In this document: piece by piece, positions 48,401 through 56,586 of the stretch
Position numbering within the stretch: position 1 is the first letter of the stretch
Layout of the letters: the number at the start of each line of letters is the position of its first letter
NCBI GenBank assembly: GCA_949316235.1
Contig: OX438743.1
Span: 22,565,771-22,629,770 of the forward strand
Source of the DNA: Oegoconia quadripuncta
Taxonomy: Eukaryota > Arthropoda > Insecta > Lepidoptera > Autostichidae
DNA: 64,000 nt
Direction: 5' to 3'
Notes under the pieces: model-generated
What the model was told of the DNA's origin: nothing
Seen by the model: only the letters and a program-made list of their open reading frames with translations
Databases searched by the model: none
Program-made: the position numbers and the translations under genes

Positions 48401-49845
48401 ATGACTTAGACCCCGCTCATTATTATACAGTACCGGGACTAAGTTGGGATGCCATGTTAAAATATACTAAAGAAAACTTAGAATTATTGACTGATTTTGA
48501 AAAAATTGCGTTTGTGAAAAAAGGCATCCGGGGTGGCATTTCTCAATGTAGCAATAGACATGCAAAAGCAAATAATATGTTTATGGAGGATTATAATAAT
48601 ACATTACCTTCATCATATTTAATTTACTTAGATGCAAACAATCTTTATGGTTGGGCTATGTCACAATATCTTCCCATTGGTGAGTTTGAATGGGTTGATG
48701 TAAATGTTGATTTTAACGTTCCAAACGATTCAAATTATGGTTTTATACTGGAAGTTGATTTAGAGTATCCAGACCATTTGCACGACTCTCACTCCGATTT
48801 ACCTTTTTGTCCAGACAGTATATGTACTGAAAATTGTAAAGAAAAAAAACTAGTAACTAATTTAAACAATAAAAGTAAATACATAATTCACTATAGAAAT
48901 CTAAAGCAGTGTTTAGAACATGGTCTGCTACTGACAAAAATCCATAGAATACTTAAATTTAAACAAAGTGCATGGCTAAAAAAGTATATCGATTTAAATA
49001 CAAACTTACGATCATTAGCTAATTCAGACTTTCAAAAAGATTTTTATAAATTAATGAATAATTCTGTTTTTGGTAAAACCATGGAAAATATTGAAAAACG
49101 GGTTAATGTTAAACTTCTTACACATTGGGATAACCACGGTAAAGTTCAAGGAGCACAGAGATTAATATCGCAGCCTGAATTTCATAGTCTATCAATTTTT
49201 TCAGAAACATTAGTTGCCATTCAGCTAAAAAAAACAAAATGTATGTATAATAAACCAATATATTTAGGATTTTGTATTTTAGATATTTCTAAAACATTAA
49301 TGTACAGTTTTCACTATAATTATATGAATGTCAAATTTCAGAACAATTTAAAATTACTTTATACAGATACTGATAGTTTTATCTATCAAATATTTACGAA
49401 TAATTTCTATACTGATATAAAGCAAGATGTGCTGAATTACTTTGATACTTCAGACTATCCTTCTAATAATAAGTATGGATTACCTCAAGTTAATAAGAAA
49501 AAACTGGGCTTATTTAAAGATGAAAATCATGGTAAAATATTTAAAGAGTTTGTCGGGTTGAGGTCCAAATTGTACGCAATTGAAGTAGAAAACAAATTAA
49601 CCACTAAGGCAAAGGGTGTCAATAAAAATGTTTCCAAACACTTCATTATGGATCACTATAAAAGTTCTTTATTCAACCAAAAGAACCATATTTCGGAGAT
49701 GTTAAGATTTAAATCAATTAAACATGTCATTTACACACAGAAAATTAATAAGATATCTTTATCACACAATGACACTAAGAGGTATTTACTTAAAAATACA
49801 ACAGATACTTTAGCTTGGGGGCACTACAAGTTAAGAAAGTCGTAA
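45449..49845 (+). CDS. Protein-primed DNA polymerase B (Polinton pPolB), spliced
   Basis: Replicates the element from its termini by protein priming. Exon 1 (45449-45576, 42 codons plus 2 nt) lies wholly in the TIR and ends at a GTAAGT donor. The 569-nt intron ends TTTACAG, and exon 2 (46146-49845) continues in frame, giving about 1275 aa. The exonuclease motifs are intact: ExoI YADFES (D about 479), ExoII NLSNYD (about 626), ExoIII YLKTDV (about 776). So are the polymerase motifs: A YLDANNLYG (about 872), B KLMNNSVFGK (about 1011), C YTDTDS (about 1117) and KLY (about 1184). The N-terminus has a basic KRK...SRR stretch, a C2H2-like finger (about 92-113), then DNQCFLW (C about 289) with a later His (about 388), resembling the OTU-like cysteine peptidase region of some Polinton and bidnavirus polymerases, and a second C/H finger. 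The unspliced reading would lack an ATG: exon 2 opens TTG. Confidence 0.95.
45577..46145 (+). other. Polymerase intron 1 inside the left TIR
   Basis: A GTAAGT donor at 45577 and a TTGTTTACAG acceptor ending at 46145 bound a 569-nt intron. Splicing joins the leader to polymerase exon 2 in frame. The donor overlaps an in-frame TAA, so unspliced RNA would give only a 43-aa peptide. The intron holds its own ORF (45755-46042). The right TIR has the same intron at 56864-57432 on the minus strand. Confidence 0.85.
45755..46042 (+). CDS. Intron-nested 95-aa ORF, left TIR copy, unknown
   Basis: Not recognised. The ATG at 45755 opens 95 codons entirely inside the polymerase intron. The N-terminal half is hydrophobic and helical-looking (SADEIMMIKKSLLL); the C-terminus has a cysteine cluster of the type CxxCxxxCxxC (CKLCSSSCKYC), which could bind zinc. 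A TATATAAT motif (45633) and two TCAGT initiator-like words (45653, 45710) precede it. A GTAAGT donor inside the last codons (46011) could join to the polymerase acceptor at 46146, where the frame ends after one more residue, giving an 86-aa form lacking half the cysteine cluster. An identical copy is in the right TIR. It could be a nested early gene or a chance ORF preserved by TIR homogenisation; duplication alone does not prove coding. Confidence 0.5.
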   Translation: MLSLSADEIMMIKKSLLLSKFHPFIRMWYISHKLPDLMIKDSDIIPYFTPCNGHSKNINNNFISELDEIDGVMQMQAYCKLCSSSCKYCGNWVNF

Positions 49846-50189
49846 GTAATTTTAAGGTAGAATAAGTTTTAATTATAATGAGTTCTATTTTGTTACAATG
49901 TTTAAGTATTGAAAGAAATGGTTTTGTATTGGTTTACTTGTATAATTTTTAAGACGACTATTTTACTTTTCTTATTTATAATTTTCTTTGTATGTTAAAA
50001 TAAAAATTGTAATACTTATATTTACAAAGAGCAACACTTGGGTTCCTTGCTCGTTCCTCTCTGGGAGGACTCTGTCTCATGAATGAGTTTTATAAACTTA
50101 TAGATTAAAAATTATTTGTTAATACAAATATTGAAGATAAATAGAAGGAAATTTATTTTTACTTTCCATTCCCCCATATTGCAGCTTTG
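49846..50189 (+). other. Gap between polymerase and ATPase; possible intron
   Basis: AT-rich non-coding sequence. The polymerase stop codon is embedded in a strong donor (TC|GTAAGTAA at 49842), and a pyrimidine-rich stretch ending TTGCAG (50184) precedes the ATPase ATG by five bases, so 49842-50184 could be removed as a 343-nt intron. Around 50026-50070 there is a segment resembling the 3' end of the local LINE family (CTTGCTCGTTC core). Confidence 0.45.
49999..50004 (+). terminator. AATAAA polyadenylation signal after polymerase
   Basis: AATAAA lies 154 nt after the polymerase stop codon, in the only sizeable non-coding gap of the central part of the element. Position and motif are the only evidence. 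Confidence 0.5.
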
Positions 50190-50852
50190 ATGTTACACGT
50201 CACTCACAAAATGTTTCATTTTATTCATCCTTTCACGGCTATAGTAGCAGGGCCAAGCGGATGTGGTAAATCAAACTTCGTCACAAATTTTCTCAAATTT
50301 ACAGAAGAAATATGTAACACTTCCTTTAAGAGAGTTTTGTGGTGCTATGATGAAATGCAACCTTTGTATAATCTGAATAATGTTATCTACAATCAGGGTA
50401 TACCTGATTTAAATATGTTTGATGGTAAACAACCACAATTACTCATAATAGATGACCTTATGAGAGAATCCGACAGCCGCATTGTAGACATATTTACTAA
50501 AGGTAGTCATCACAGAAATCTCAGTGTATTTTATATATCGCAAAATTTATTTCATCAAGGTAGAGGCCAACGTGATATTTCTTTAAATTCTAGTTACATC
50601 ATATATTTCAAAAATCCTAGAGACCGAACACAAATACGTCATTTAGCACGTCAGGTATTCCCGGACAACTCCAAGTTCGTAGAAGAAGCATATAAGGATG
50701 CTACGTCAGATGCACATGGATATCTTATGATTGATTTAAAGCAGAATACAAATGATATGTGTCGTTTTAAGACTAAACTGTTTCCGTTTGATAAAAACTG
50801 TGTTGTTTACGTACCGAAAAAGGGTTTTAAATATGATACACAACATGTCTGA
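50190..50852 (+). CDS. A32/FtsK-HerA-type genome-packaging ATPase
   Basis: ATP-driven DNA translocase expected to pump the element's DNA into the capsid. The start is the ATG at 50190, giving 220 aa; the triplet before it is TTG. The Walker A motif GPSGCGKS is at residues 21-28. The Walker B is LLIIDD, followed by the SVFYISQN strand with the polar residue typical of this family. The length fits Polinton ATPases, which are around 200-250 aa. A strong splice acceptor (TTGCAG) ends five bases before the ATG, suggesting a spliced leader or the polymerase transcript as 5' source. All key residues are present, with no sign of decay. Confidence 0.93.
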   Translation: MLHVTHKMFHFIHPFTAIVAGPSGCGKSNFVTNFLKFTEEICNTSFKRVLWCYDEMQPLYNLNNVIYNQGIPDLNMFDGKQPQLLIIDDLMRESDSRIVDIFTKGSHHRNLSVFYISQNLFHQGRGQRDISLNSSYIIYFKNPRDRTQIRHLARQVFPDNSKFVEEAYKDATSDAHGYLMIDLKQNTNDMCRFKTKLFPFDKNCVVYVPKKGFKYDTQHV

Positions 50853-50929
50853 GGAAGCAATGGCACAATTACTAGCTTTACAAGTACTCAAACTTACTTA
50901 TCGTTAAGCTTTATTGAAGCTAAAAAGGG

Positions 50930-50966
50930 TATAAATATCATCTTAATAGTGAAGTTTTAATCAGTG
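50930..50966 (+). promoter_or_regulatory. TATA plus initiator promoter for first small gene
   Basis: TATAAATA starts at 50930. A TCAGTG arthropod initiator is at 50961-50966, with its A 33 nt downstream of the first T, and the ATG of the next gene follows eleven bases after that A. Spacing and both motifs fit an RNA polymerase II core promoter. Confidence 0.65.
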
Positions 50967-50973
50967 CGAAATA

Positions 50974-51210
50974 ATGTCTGATGAAGATGCTACAAATCGC
51001 AAAAGTTTTCTGAAAGCATTAAAAATATTGAAACCTAAATATCGTGATGCTGTATTGGATTCCTGTAATGATGATGAAGTGAATCGTATTTGTGAATGCA
51101 TTTTACTCATTTTTAAAGACAAAATTACTATAAATGATACAACGGACAAAACATTAAATTTTTTTAAATTCAGCTGTTTCCTTACAAGTGATGTTTCTAC
51201 AGACTCATAA
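50974..51210 (+). CDS. Small Polinton protein, truncated paralogue (78 aa)
   Basis: Paralogue of the next gene. Both share a block reading roughly LKPKYR(D/E)A(V/L)L..C..(D/E)E(V/I)N.ICECI, followed by a KDK/KGK turn. This copy then diverges: it lacks the lysine-rich stretch and the Asn-Gly-Gly hydrophobic tail of its neighbour and ends in a short phenylalanine-containing segment. It has its own TATA/initiator promoter and short leader. The neighbouring family type (small, helical N-terminus, basic middle, GG-hydrophobic tail) is common in Polintons/adintoviruses and has been proposed to be membrane-active or virion-associated; that role is family inference. It could be a decaying duplicate or a specialised short form. 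Confidence 0.7.
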   Translation: MSDEDATNRKSFLKALKILKPKYRDAVLDSCNDDEVNRICECILLIFKDKITINDTTDKTLNFFKFSCFLTSDVSTDS

Positions 51211-51241
51211 ATAAAACAAACAACGACAAGGTTAGTCAGTT
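51206..51241 (+). promoter_or_regulatory. TATA-like plus initiator for second small gene
   Basis: CATAAATA at 51206 and TCAGTT at 51236-51241 have the same spacing (32 nt to the initiator A) as the upstream promoter and overlap the end of the preceding gene. The recurring arrangement supports separate transcription starts for the two small genes. Confidence 0.5.
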
Positions 51242-51248
51242 TTAAACA

Positions 51249-51572
51249 ATGTCTGGAAGAGTAACGACTCATTGTGATTTATTGAAATCAATTCTCCTGC
51301 TTAAACCTAAATATCGTGAAGCTTTATTAAAATCTTGTGGAGAGGAAGAAATAAATTGCATTTGTGAATGTATTTTCAATGTTTTAAAAGGAAAAGTTCC
51401 TTTAGGAGATAAGGAAAAAAGTAAACTCAAGAATCACAAAACATTACTGCGAAAACTAATATCAAAAGGACCAAGTAAATCAAAAAAACGAATAATTGTT
51501 CAAAACGGTGGTGCCTTCTTACCTATTATTCTAGGTGCAGTCTTAAGCAGTTTGGTGAATGCTTTTACGTGA
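51249..51572 (+). CDS. Small basic protein with GG-hydrophobic tail (107 aa)
   Basis: Three parts are visible. An N-terminal helical domain (about 10-50) is shared with the upstream paralogue. A lysine-rich middle (about 50-85) contains KEKSKLKNHK and KSKKR. A C-terminal stretch after NGGAF (about 88-105) is hydrophobic (LPIILGAVLSSLV) and could insert in a membrane. This layout is recurrent in Polintons and adintoviruses, where such proteins are thought to be virion components or membrane-active; that role is not shown here. It has its own TATA-like/initiator pair and overlaps the start region of the next gene by a few bases. Confidence 0.8.
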   Translation: MSGRVTTHCDLLKSILLLKPKYREALLKSCGEEEINCICECIFNVLKGKVPLGDKEKSKLKNHKTLLRKLISKGPSKSKKRIIVQNGGAFLPIILGAVLSSLVNAFT

Positions 51573-51579
51573 TCTAATA

Positions 51580-52326
51580 ATGGAAAATACAAGAAAAATG
51601 ATATTGATTGACCCCAGTGTTATAGAAAAACTTAAACACAAAGAGAGTTCTTTGGAAGATCCCTTATCTCGCTTAGATCAAGAAATGAAAAATATATTAG
51701 TTAGTAAATTAGATGATCATGAAAAATGGAAATTATACTCACAGATACTACAAAGATACTTATATTTTAGTGATGAAGGTCGACGCCCAATAAAATTACC
51801 CTTACTGCCGGAAGAAACTAACGATTCAAATTCTATAATTAATAAAGAAAATTCCGACTTAGAACTTCCAAACAATAATCCACCCACCACAAAGAAGGAC
51901 GTGTCGGAGTCTTTAATATATGATACATCTAATTTAATAAAATTGATCCCGAGAAGCTTCAAGAAAAAAGGTGAGTTGTTGATTAAAGCTTTAATAAACA
52001 ACAAAAACATAATTAAATGGGATGAACAGGGAACTGTCTTTGTAGAAGATCAAGCCATTCCCGGTAGTAATATCATAGACTTGCTCAACGATACGTTGAG
52101 ACAATTAAAACGACCGAAACCAAGAGGTTGGGAACAGTTTTCTAAAGCATTAATACAAGCGCGTGTACCTATATTTTGTATTGGTAATCCTACAACAGCT
52201 GAGTACATGAGGAAATTGTGTGCTGATGATTTTACTCCTTTGAGTGAAGACACACCAAAGTCGGTACAACCACAACAAAAAAAGATAAAAAGGAAAATAG
52301 ATTGGGAGAGATGGACGCCCTACTAG
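51580..52326 (+). CDS. Polinton-conserved 248-aa protein of unknown function
   Basis: Function not recognised, but the type recurs in Polintons. The preferred start is the ATG at 51580; an upstream in-frame ATG at 51559 overlaps the preceding gene by 14 nt and would add seven residues. The N-terminus carries RKMILIDPSVIEKL. A low-complexity, Asn/Pro/acid-rich linker follows (about 85-115). A second compact region contains LIKALINN..IIKWDEQG and the motif IPGSNIIDLLND with a GW about 15 residues later. The C-terminus is basic (KKIKRK) and ends WERWTPY. There are no membrane segments. It overlaps the integrase start by 16 nt, suggesting co-transcription. A virion or DNA-associated role is a guess from its basic tail and position. 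Confidence 0.8.
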   Translation: MENTRKMILIDPSVIEKLKHKESSLEDPLSRLDQEMKNILVSKLDDHEKWKLYSQILQRYLYFSDEGRRPIKLPLLPEETNDSNSIINKENSDLELPNNNPPTTKKDVSESLIYDTSNLIKLIPRSFKKKGELLIKALINNKNIIKWDEQGTVFVEDQAIPGSNIIDLLNDTLRQLKRPKPRGWEQFSKALIQARVPIFCIGNPTTAEYMRKLCADDFTPLSEDTPKSVQPQQKKIKRKIDWERWTPY

Positions 52327-53393
52327 ACATAGATGAGATATATTATGATGTTTCTCATCCGGCGGGTTATAGCAACGTAGCTAAATTAGCAGAAGCTATG
52401 CGTGGTAGAATGACCAAGAAACAAGTACGAGAATGGATGCAATCTCAAGAAACTTATACTTTACACAAACCTGTATATAGGAAATTTCCTAGAAATAAAT
52501 ACATATTATCTAATTACAATGAACTTTGGCAGGCTGATTTGAGTGATTTGCGAACTTATAGTAAATATAATGATGGTTTTAATTATATATTTTGTGTTAT
52601 TGATGTCTTTAGTAAATACGCGTATGCAAGGTGTTTAAAGAAAAAAAACTCAGAAACTATTAAAGAATGCTTTGAAAGTATATTTACAGAAGCAAATGTA
52701 ACTCCTACTCATATACAGTCAGATAAAGGTACGGAATTTGTTTCAAAATATGTGAGGGAATACTTTAACCGCAAGCATATTAATTATTACACAACTAATA
52801 ACCCCGATATTAAGGCAAGTATAGTTGAAAGATTTCAGCGAACCCTTAAAATGAAAATGTGGCGCTATTTTACACATAACAATACTTATAGGTATATTGA
52901 TATAATACAAGATTTGCTACATTCTTATAACCACAGTTATCATAGAAGCATTAAGATGTGTCCTTGTGATGTTAATTTTAATAATATTATGACCGTTTGG
53001 AGTAATTTATATGATAACTCTTCAAAGAGTAAGGAAAGAAATCCCGAATATCCTAAATATCAGGTCGGTGACTATGTTAGAATAACAAAATATAAACATA
53101 TTTTTCAAAAAGGATACGAAACTAATTGGAGTGATGAGGTATTTGTAATATCTTCAATTGTTAAGAGACATCCTTGGGTGGTCTACATGTTAAAAGACTT
53201 ACAAAACGAACCGATCGTAGGAACTTTTTACGGTAAAGAACTACAAAAGGTTAAGTATGACCCCACCACGACATTTAAAATTGATAAAATACTACGTACT
53301 CGCTACTCAGGTAACAGAAAAGAACTGTTAGTGAAGTGGAGAGGTTATCCTAAGAAATTTAATAGTTGGATACTAGCATCAGCATTGGAATAA
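52311..53393 (+). CDS. DDE (retrovirus-like) integrase with chromodomain
   Basis: Inserts the element into host DNA, making 6-bp staggered cuts consistent with the GTGATC duplication. The ATG at 52311 is preferred over an upstream in-frame TTG, giving 360 aa. The rve core shows its acidic triad in QADLSD, QSDKGTE and ASIVERFQR, with 35 residues between the second Asp and the Glu (DD35E). A basic linker with an SH3-like region follows (YQVGDYVRI). The final 40 residues (KIDKILRTRY...ELLVKWRGYP..FNSW) form a chromodomain with the expected aromatic residues. Polinton integrases of animals commonly have this fusion, which can direct insertion towards marked chromatin. It ends three bases before the minor capsid ATG. 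Confidence 0.95.
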   Translation: MDALLDIDEIYYDVSHPAGYSNVAKLAEAMRGRMTKKQVREWMQSQETYTLHKPVYRKFPRNKYILSNYNELWQADLSDLRTYSKYNDGFNYIFCVIDVFSKYAYARCLKKKNSETIKECFESIFTEANVTPTHIQSDKGTEFVSKYVREYFNRKHINYYTTNNPDIKASIVERFQRTLKMKMWRYFTHNNTYRYIDIIQDLLHSYNHSYHRSIKMCPCDVNFNNIMTVWSNLYDNSSKSKERNPEYPKYQVGDYVRITKYKHIFQKGYETNWSDEVFVISSIVKRHPWVVYMLKDLQNEPIVGTFYGKELQKVKYDPTTTFKIDKILRTRYSGNRKELLVKWRGYPKKFNSWILASALE

Positions 53394-53395
53394 TC

Positions 53396-54172
53396 ATGAA
53401 CGAACAAAGTTTTTATTTAACTTTATTAAGCAATAGTTCAATGTCATATTTCCCCGACAACACTACTGCAAATTTTTTTACAAAGCTCCCAAAGACCATT
53501 AAGTTAGAAGGAGAATGGGTTGTTGGGTTAGTAGAATTTCATTACCCATGCAGCATGTTAAATGTGCAAGAACACGAAAATATGATCTACATCTCAAAGA
53601 AACATGTAATAACTCAGGGTAAATCACCAACAATAAAGGAATACAAATCACACATAACAGCTACAACCTATGACAATGTTGATGATTTTTTAAACGCATT
53701 TAACCAAAATCCCTTTTTGACAAACAAAGTGAAATTTAGTTACGATAAAATATCGAAACTAGTAGAGATTACGAAAGCGACGAATGAAATCGTTCAAATG
53801 AAAACTTCTCCTAAGCTTGCTGTACAACTCGGATTTGAACCTGACAGTAATTTATTAAAACATTGTAAGGGGAAATATCCTGTAAATCTATATCTAGGTT
53901 TACCGTCTCAGCTATTTGTTTATACCGATCTTATACATCCACAAATCGTGGGTGATGTTATGACATCATTAGTAAGAATTATCCCACTAGATCCTACAAA
54001 ATATATTTATGGTGCCTATAAAATGAATGTGTTCTCTCCCGCTCATTACTTACCTGTAATGCGCAGAGAGTTTGATGTGATTGAAGTAGATATAAGAACG
54101 AATACAGGTGAAAAAATACCATTCCAGTTTGGGACTGTATGTGTTAAACTACATTTTAAACGAATAAAATAA
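53396..54172 (+). CDS. Minor capsid (penton-like) protein
   Basis: 258 aa from the ATG at 53396, which follows the integrase stop almost directly; an in-frame upstream TTG inside the integrase is rejected. The N-terminus (FYLTLLSNSSM..FPDNT) and GEWVVGLVEFHYPCSM are the recurrent opening of the single-jelly-roll protein encoded beside the major capsid gene in Polintons. The sequence is rich in alternating hydrophobic/polar strands as expected for a beta-sandwich, and has no membrane or signal segment. The family is thought to form capsid vertices. Its place between integrase and pX/major capsid is the usual one. The penton assignment comes from family resemblance, not from a catalytic motif. 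Confidence 0.8.
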   Translation: MNEQSFYLTLLSNSSMSYFPDNTTANFFTKLPKTIKLEGEWVVGLVEFHYPCSMLNVQEHENMIYISKKHVITQGKSPTIKEYKSHITATTYDNVDDFLNAFNQNPFLTNKVKFSYDKISKLVEITKATNEIVQMKTSPKLAVQLGFEPDSNLLKHCKGKYPVNLYLGLPSQLFVYTDLIHPQIVGDVMTSLVRIIPLDPTKYIYGAYKMNVFSPAHYLPVMRREFDVIEVDIRTNTGEKIPFQFGTVCVKLHFKRIK

Positions 54173-54185
54173 GGATTAGTTCAAT

Positions 54186-54608
54186 ATGGTATGTCCTTAC
54201 CACCAATATTACCACCATCAAGCTGGATCTGGTATTGGTATCATATATAAAGGCGCAGCTCATCAACGCGGCCATGGTATTGGGAGTTTCTTGGGAGGAC
54301 TATTCAGAGCAGTTCTGCCTTTATTAAAAAGCGGTGCTAAATTTGTGGGTAAAGAAGCTTTAAATGCTGGTGTGGGTGTGCTGTCCGATATAGTAAACGT
54401 GCGGCCCTTAGATGAGTCCGTTAAAACACGCTTAAAAACATTGACGTCTAATATTAAAAGAAAGGCCGATGAAAAAATTGATTCAGTTATGTCTGGTTCA
54501 GGATATAAAATACGCAAGCCAAATAGAAAATTAATCACTCGAAAGAAAGTGTTCCAACGGAAAGGATCTAATACTATTAGAAAACATAGTGATATATTCC
54601 AAAATTAA
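54186..54608 (+). CDS. Small basic virion-core-like protein (adenovirus pX-like)
   Basis: 140 aa. The N-terminus is His/Tyr/Gly-rich. Residues about 31-70 form a glycine-spaced amphipathic or hydrophobic helix (GIGSFLGGLFRAVLPLLKSG), and the C-terminal 40 residues are strongly basic (KIRKPNRK, TRKKVFQRK). This pattern and the position directly before the major capsid gene fit the pX/pVI-like core proteins reported for Polintons and adintoviruses. MSGS-G at residues 102-106 matches the adenain-type cleavage consensus (M/I/L)xGx-G, which would release the basic tail. Two bases separate it from the capsid gene. Function is inferred from layout. Confidence 0.7.
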   Translation: MVCPYHQYYHHQAGSGIGIIYKGAAHQRGHGIGSFLGGLFRAVLPLLKSGAKFVGKEALNAGVGVLSDIVNVRPLDESVKTRLKTLTSNIKRKADEKIDSVMSGSGYKIRKPNRKLITRKKVFQRKGSNTIRKHSDIFQN

Positions 54609-54610
54609 TA

Positions 54611-55912
54611 ATGTCATTTCTACATCATAATTCGTGTGAATGTGTTAAATCAGAGTTAGACTTGTTTGCTCTTCCTTCGACACAGACCAGCATAGAAAGT
54701 GGACAATGGATGCAGTACAGCCCTATTTCATCCATTACTGATGAGGGTCCTATTGAATTCTTGGTACCTGGTGCCGGAGATGATTACATGGATTTATCTC
54801 ATACCATGTTGCATATTAAAGCCAGAATTTTGAATCCAGATTCCTCAAAGACGGAAATTGATGTGGCACCTGTGAACAATTGGTTACATTCTCTTTTTAA
54901 CCAACTTGATATATATTTAAATCAGAAGCTTATATCTCCTCCAAATAATACCTACGCATATCGTGCATATATCGAGACACTCCTCAACTATGGTTCCGAT
55001 GCTAAGAAATCTCATCTCACCTGCGGATTATGGTATGGAGATACACCAAATAAGATGGATAATTGTGATGATACTAATACTGGATTTAGCAAAAGACAAA
55101 AAATTGCTAAGGGTAATATTGAAATGATTGGACATTTGCACGGTGATATATTTAACCAAGAAAAGTTTTTGATGAACGGCGTAGAATTACGTGTAAAATT
55201 AGTACGTTCTAAAGAATCTTTTAACCTTATGTGCGCTACGTTAGATTCAAAATTCAAAGTTCAGATTTACTATGCTACTCTTATAATGCGAAAAGTTAGA
55301 ATTAATCCAACTGTTTTACTTGCTCACGAAAAAGTATTAGCCACCACCACAGCAAAATATCCAGTTACTCGAGCTGAAGTTAAAGTTTTAACAATTGCCG
55401 CAGGAGTTCAAGGAAAAAACCTTGATAATGTGTTTCTTGGTCAAGTACCTAAAAGATGTATCATTGGATTCGTTGATAACGCAGCGTTTAATGGTTCCCT
55501 TAATTTAAATCCGTTTAACTTTTCTAATCATGATTTAAACTTATTTAGCATTTATGTTGATGGACAACAAATACCTGCCAAAACGTTATTACCAAATTTT
55601 AATGACCACGTATTTACAAATGCATACCACACATTGTTCTCAGGTACAGGTATTCACTTCCTAAATGATGGAAATTCTATTTCGAAAGAAGATTTCGTAG
55701 GTGGTTATTGTTTATTGGCATTTGACTTAACTCCAGATTTATCTGCTAATTCGCATTCACACTGGAATTTAATAAAACGAGGTAGCGTTAGACTAGAAGT
55801 AAGATTTGATAAAGCTCTTACGAAAACTGTCAACTGTATAATATATGCAGAGTTTGATAACGTAATTGAAATTAATAAAAACCGTGATATCACTATAGAT
55901 TATAACAGCTGA
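54611..55912 (+). CDS. Major capsid protein (double jelly-roll, Polinton type)
   Basis: 433 aa, the usual length for Polinton major capsid proteins. The opening SCECVKSELDLFALPSTQTSIE and the following GQWMQY..P are the hallmark start of this family (the type annotated as F54H12.2-like in animals). The closing region (LEVRFDKAL..TVNCIIYAEFDN) matches the last strand of the second jelly roll. It would form the hexon-like shell. There are no frame breaks. It starts two bases after the pX-like gene, so penton, pX-like and capsid genes are packed as one late-type block. AATAAA lies at 55985-55990. Confidence 0.92.
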   Translation: MSFLHHNSCECVKSELDLFALPSTQTSIESGQWMQYSPISSITDEGPIEFLVPGAGDDYMDLSHTMLHIKARILNPDSSKTEIDVAPVNNWLHSLFNQLDIYLNQKLISPPNNTYAYRAYIETLLNYGSDAKKSHLTCGLWYGDTPNKMDNCDDTNTGFSKRQKIAKGNIEMIGHLHGDIFNQEKFLMNGVELRVKLVRSKESFNLMCATLDSKFKVQIYYATLIMRKVRINPTVLLAHEKVLATTTAKYPVTRAEVKVLTIAAGVQGKNLDNVFLGQVPKRCIIGFVDNAAFNGSLNLNPFNFSNHDLNLFSIYVDGQQIPAKTLLPNFNDHVFTNAYHTLFSGTGIHFLNDGNSISKEDFVGGYCLLAFDLTPDLSANSHSHWNLIKRGSVRLEVRFDKALTKTVNCIIYAEFDNVIEINKNRDITIDYNS

Positions 55913-56015
55913 TTCATTTAAATTGTAATGTCAATCCTTAATTTTATCATTGACATCTGATCTCTAGGAAAATATGTATATATGAATAAATCTAATAACT
56001 CAATCCTCAAAAAAT

Positions 56016-56456
56016 ATGAACACAAAGGAAATACAAATGTGTTTAAAAAAAATTAATCCAGCTATGGAGTTCAATGTCTTCTCTGCTAATAGAATTCCAG
56101 TGCGTGTATCTTTGCCTGTATACTTAGTGAGCAATTTAGATCCTGACACAAAACCCGGTTCACATTGGGTGGCGATCCATATTGATGAAAATGGAATGGG
56201 TGAATATTTTGATTCGTTCGGTCGAAAGCCAGCTAAGCACCACGAAACTTTCTTGAATACTAATTCCAAGAAATGGTTTTATAACAATGAAGTTATTCAA
56301 AACTATTTCAGTTCATTATGTGGAATATATTGTCTAACATTTTTGTATCTTAGAAATAAGGGTGTTACAATGAGTAACTTTGTTGAAATGTTTTCTAAAG
56401 ACACTGTAACGAATGATGTAATGACATACTATTATTTTAAGGCTTTTTTTAAATAA
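56016..56456 (+). CDS. Adenain-type maturation cysteine protease
   Basis: 146 aa, C48/adenovirus protease type. The catalytic residues are all visible: His50 in GSHWVAI, Asp66 in YFDSFG, Gln95 forming the oxyanion hole and Cys102 in SLCGIYC. In this family the enzyme cleaves capsid and core precursors during virion maturation; the pX-like protein carries a candidate site. Adenovirus adenain is around 200 aa; Polinton versions are shorter, as here. It is the last plus-strand gene of the element, separated from the capsid gene by about 100 nt. AATAAA overlaps its stop. The right-TIR minus-strand gene converges on it. Confidence 0.92.
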   Translation: MNTKEIQMCLKKINPAMEFNVFSANRIPVRVSLPVYLVSNLDPDTKPGSHWVAIHIDENGMGEYFDSFGRKPAKHHETFLNTNSKKWFYNNEVIQNYFSSLCGIYCLTFLYLRNKGVTMSNFVEMFSKDTVTNDVMTYYYFKAFFK

Positions 56457-56586
56457 ATTTTATTAATCTAATATTTCTTGTTTCATTTAAATAACATGTA
56501 AGTGAAGGTATGATTATTTTGAATGGAATGAAAGGCATTTAGTCATAATTAAATATTTTTAATTAATATTAAAGTTATTAAATAAA
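56457..56586. other. Intergenic gap between convergent genes
   Basis: A short AT-rich gap between the protease stop and the stop of the minus-strand 134-aa gene. Only A/T-rich 3'-end-like sequence is seen. Confidence 0.6.

Noticed and set aside
52311..53393. Integrase of an LTR retrotransposon
   Set aside because: No LTRs, gag, protease or reverse transcriptase adjoin it. It overlaps Polinton genes, and the element makes a 6-bp target duplication.
54263..55893. Antisense ORFs over the pX-like and capsid genes
   Set aside because: They lie wholly over well-supported sense genes and have no independent support.
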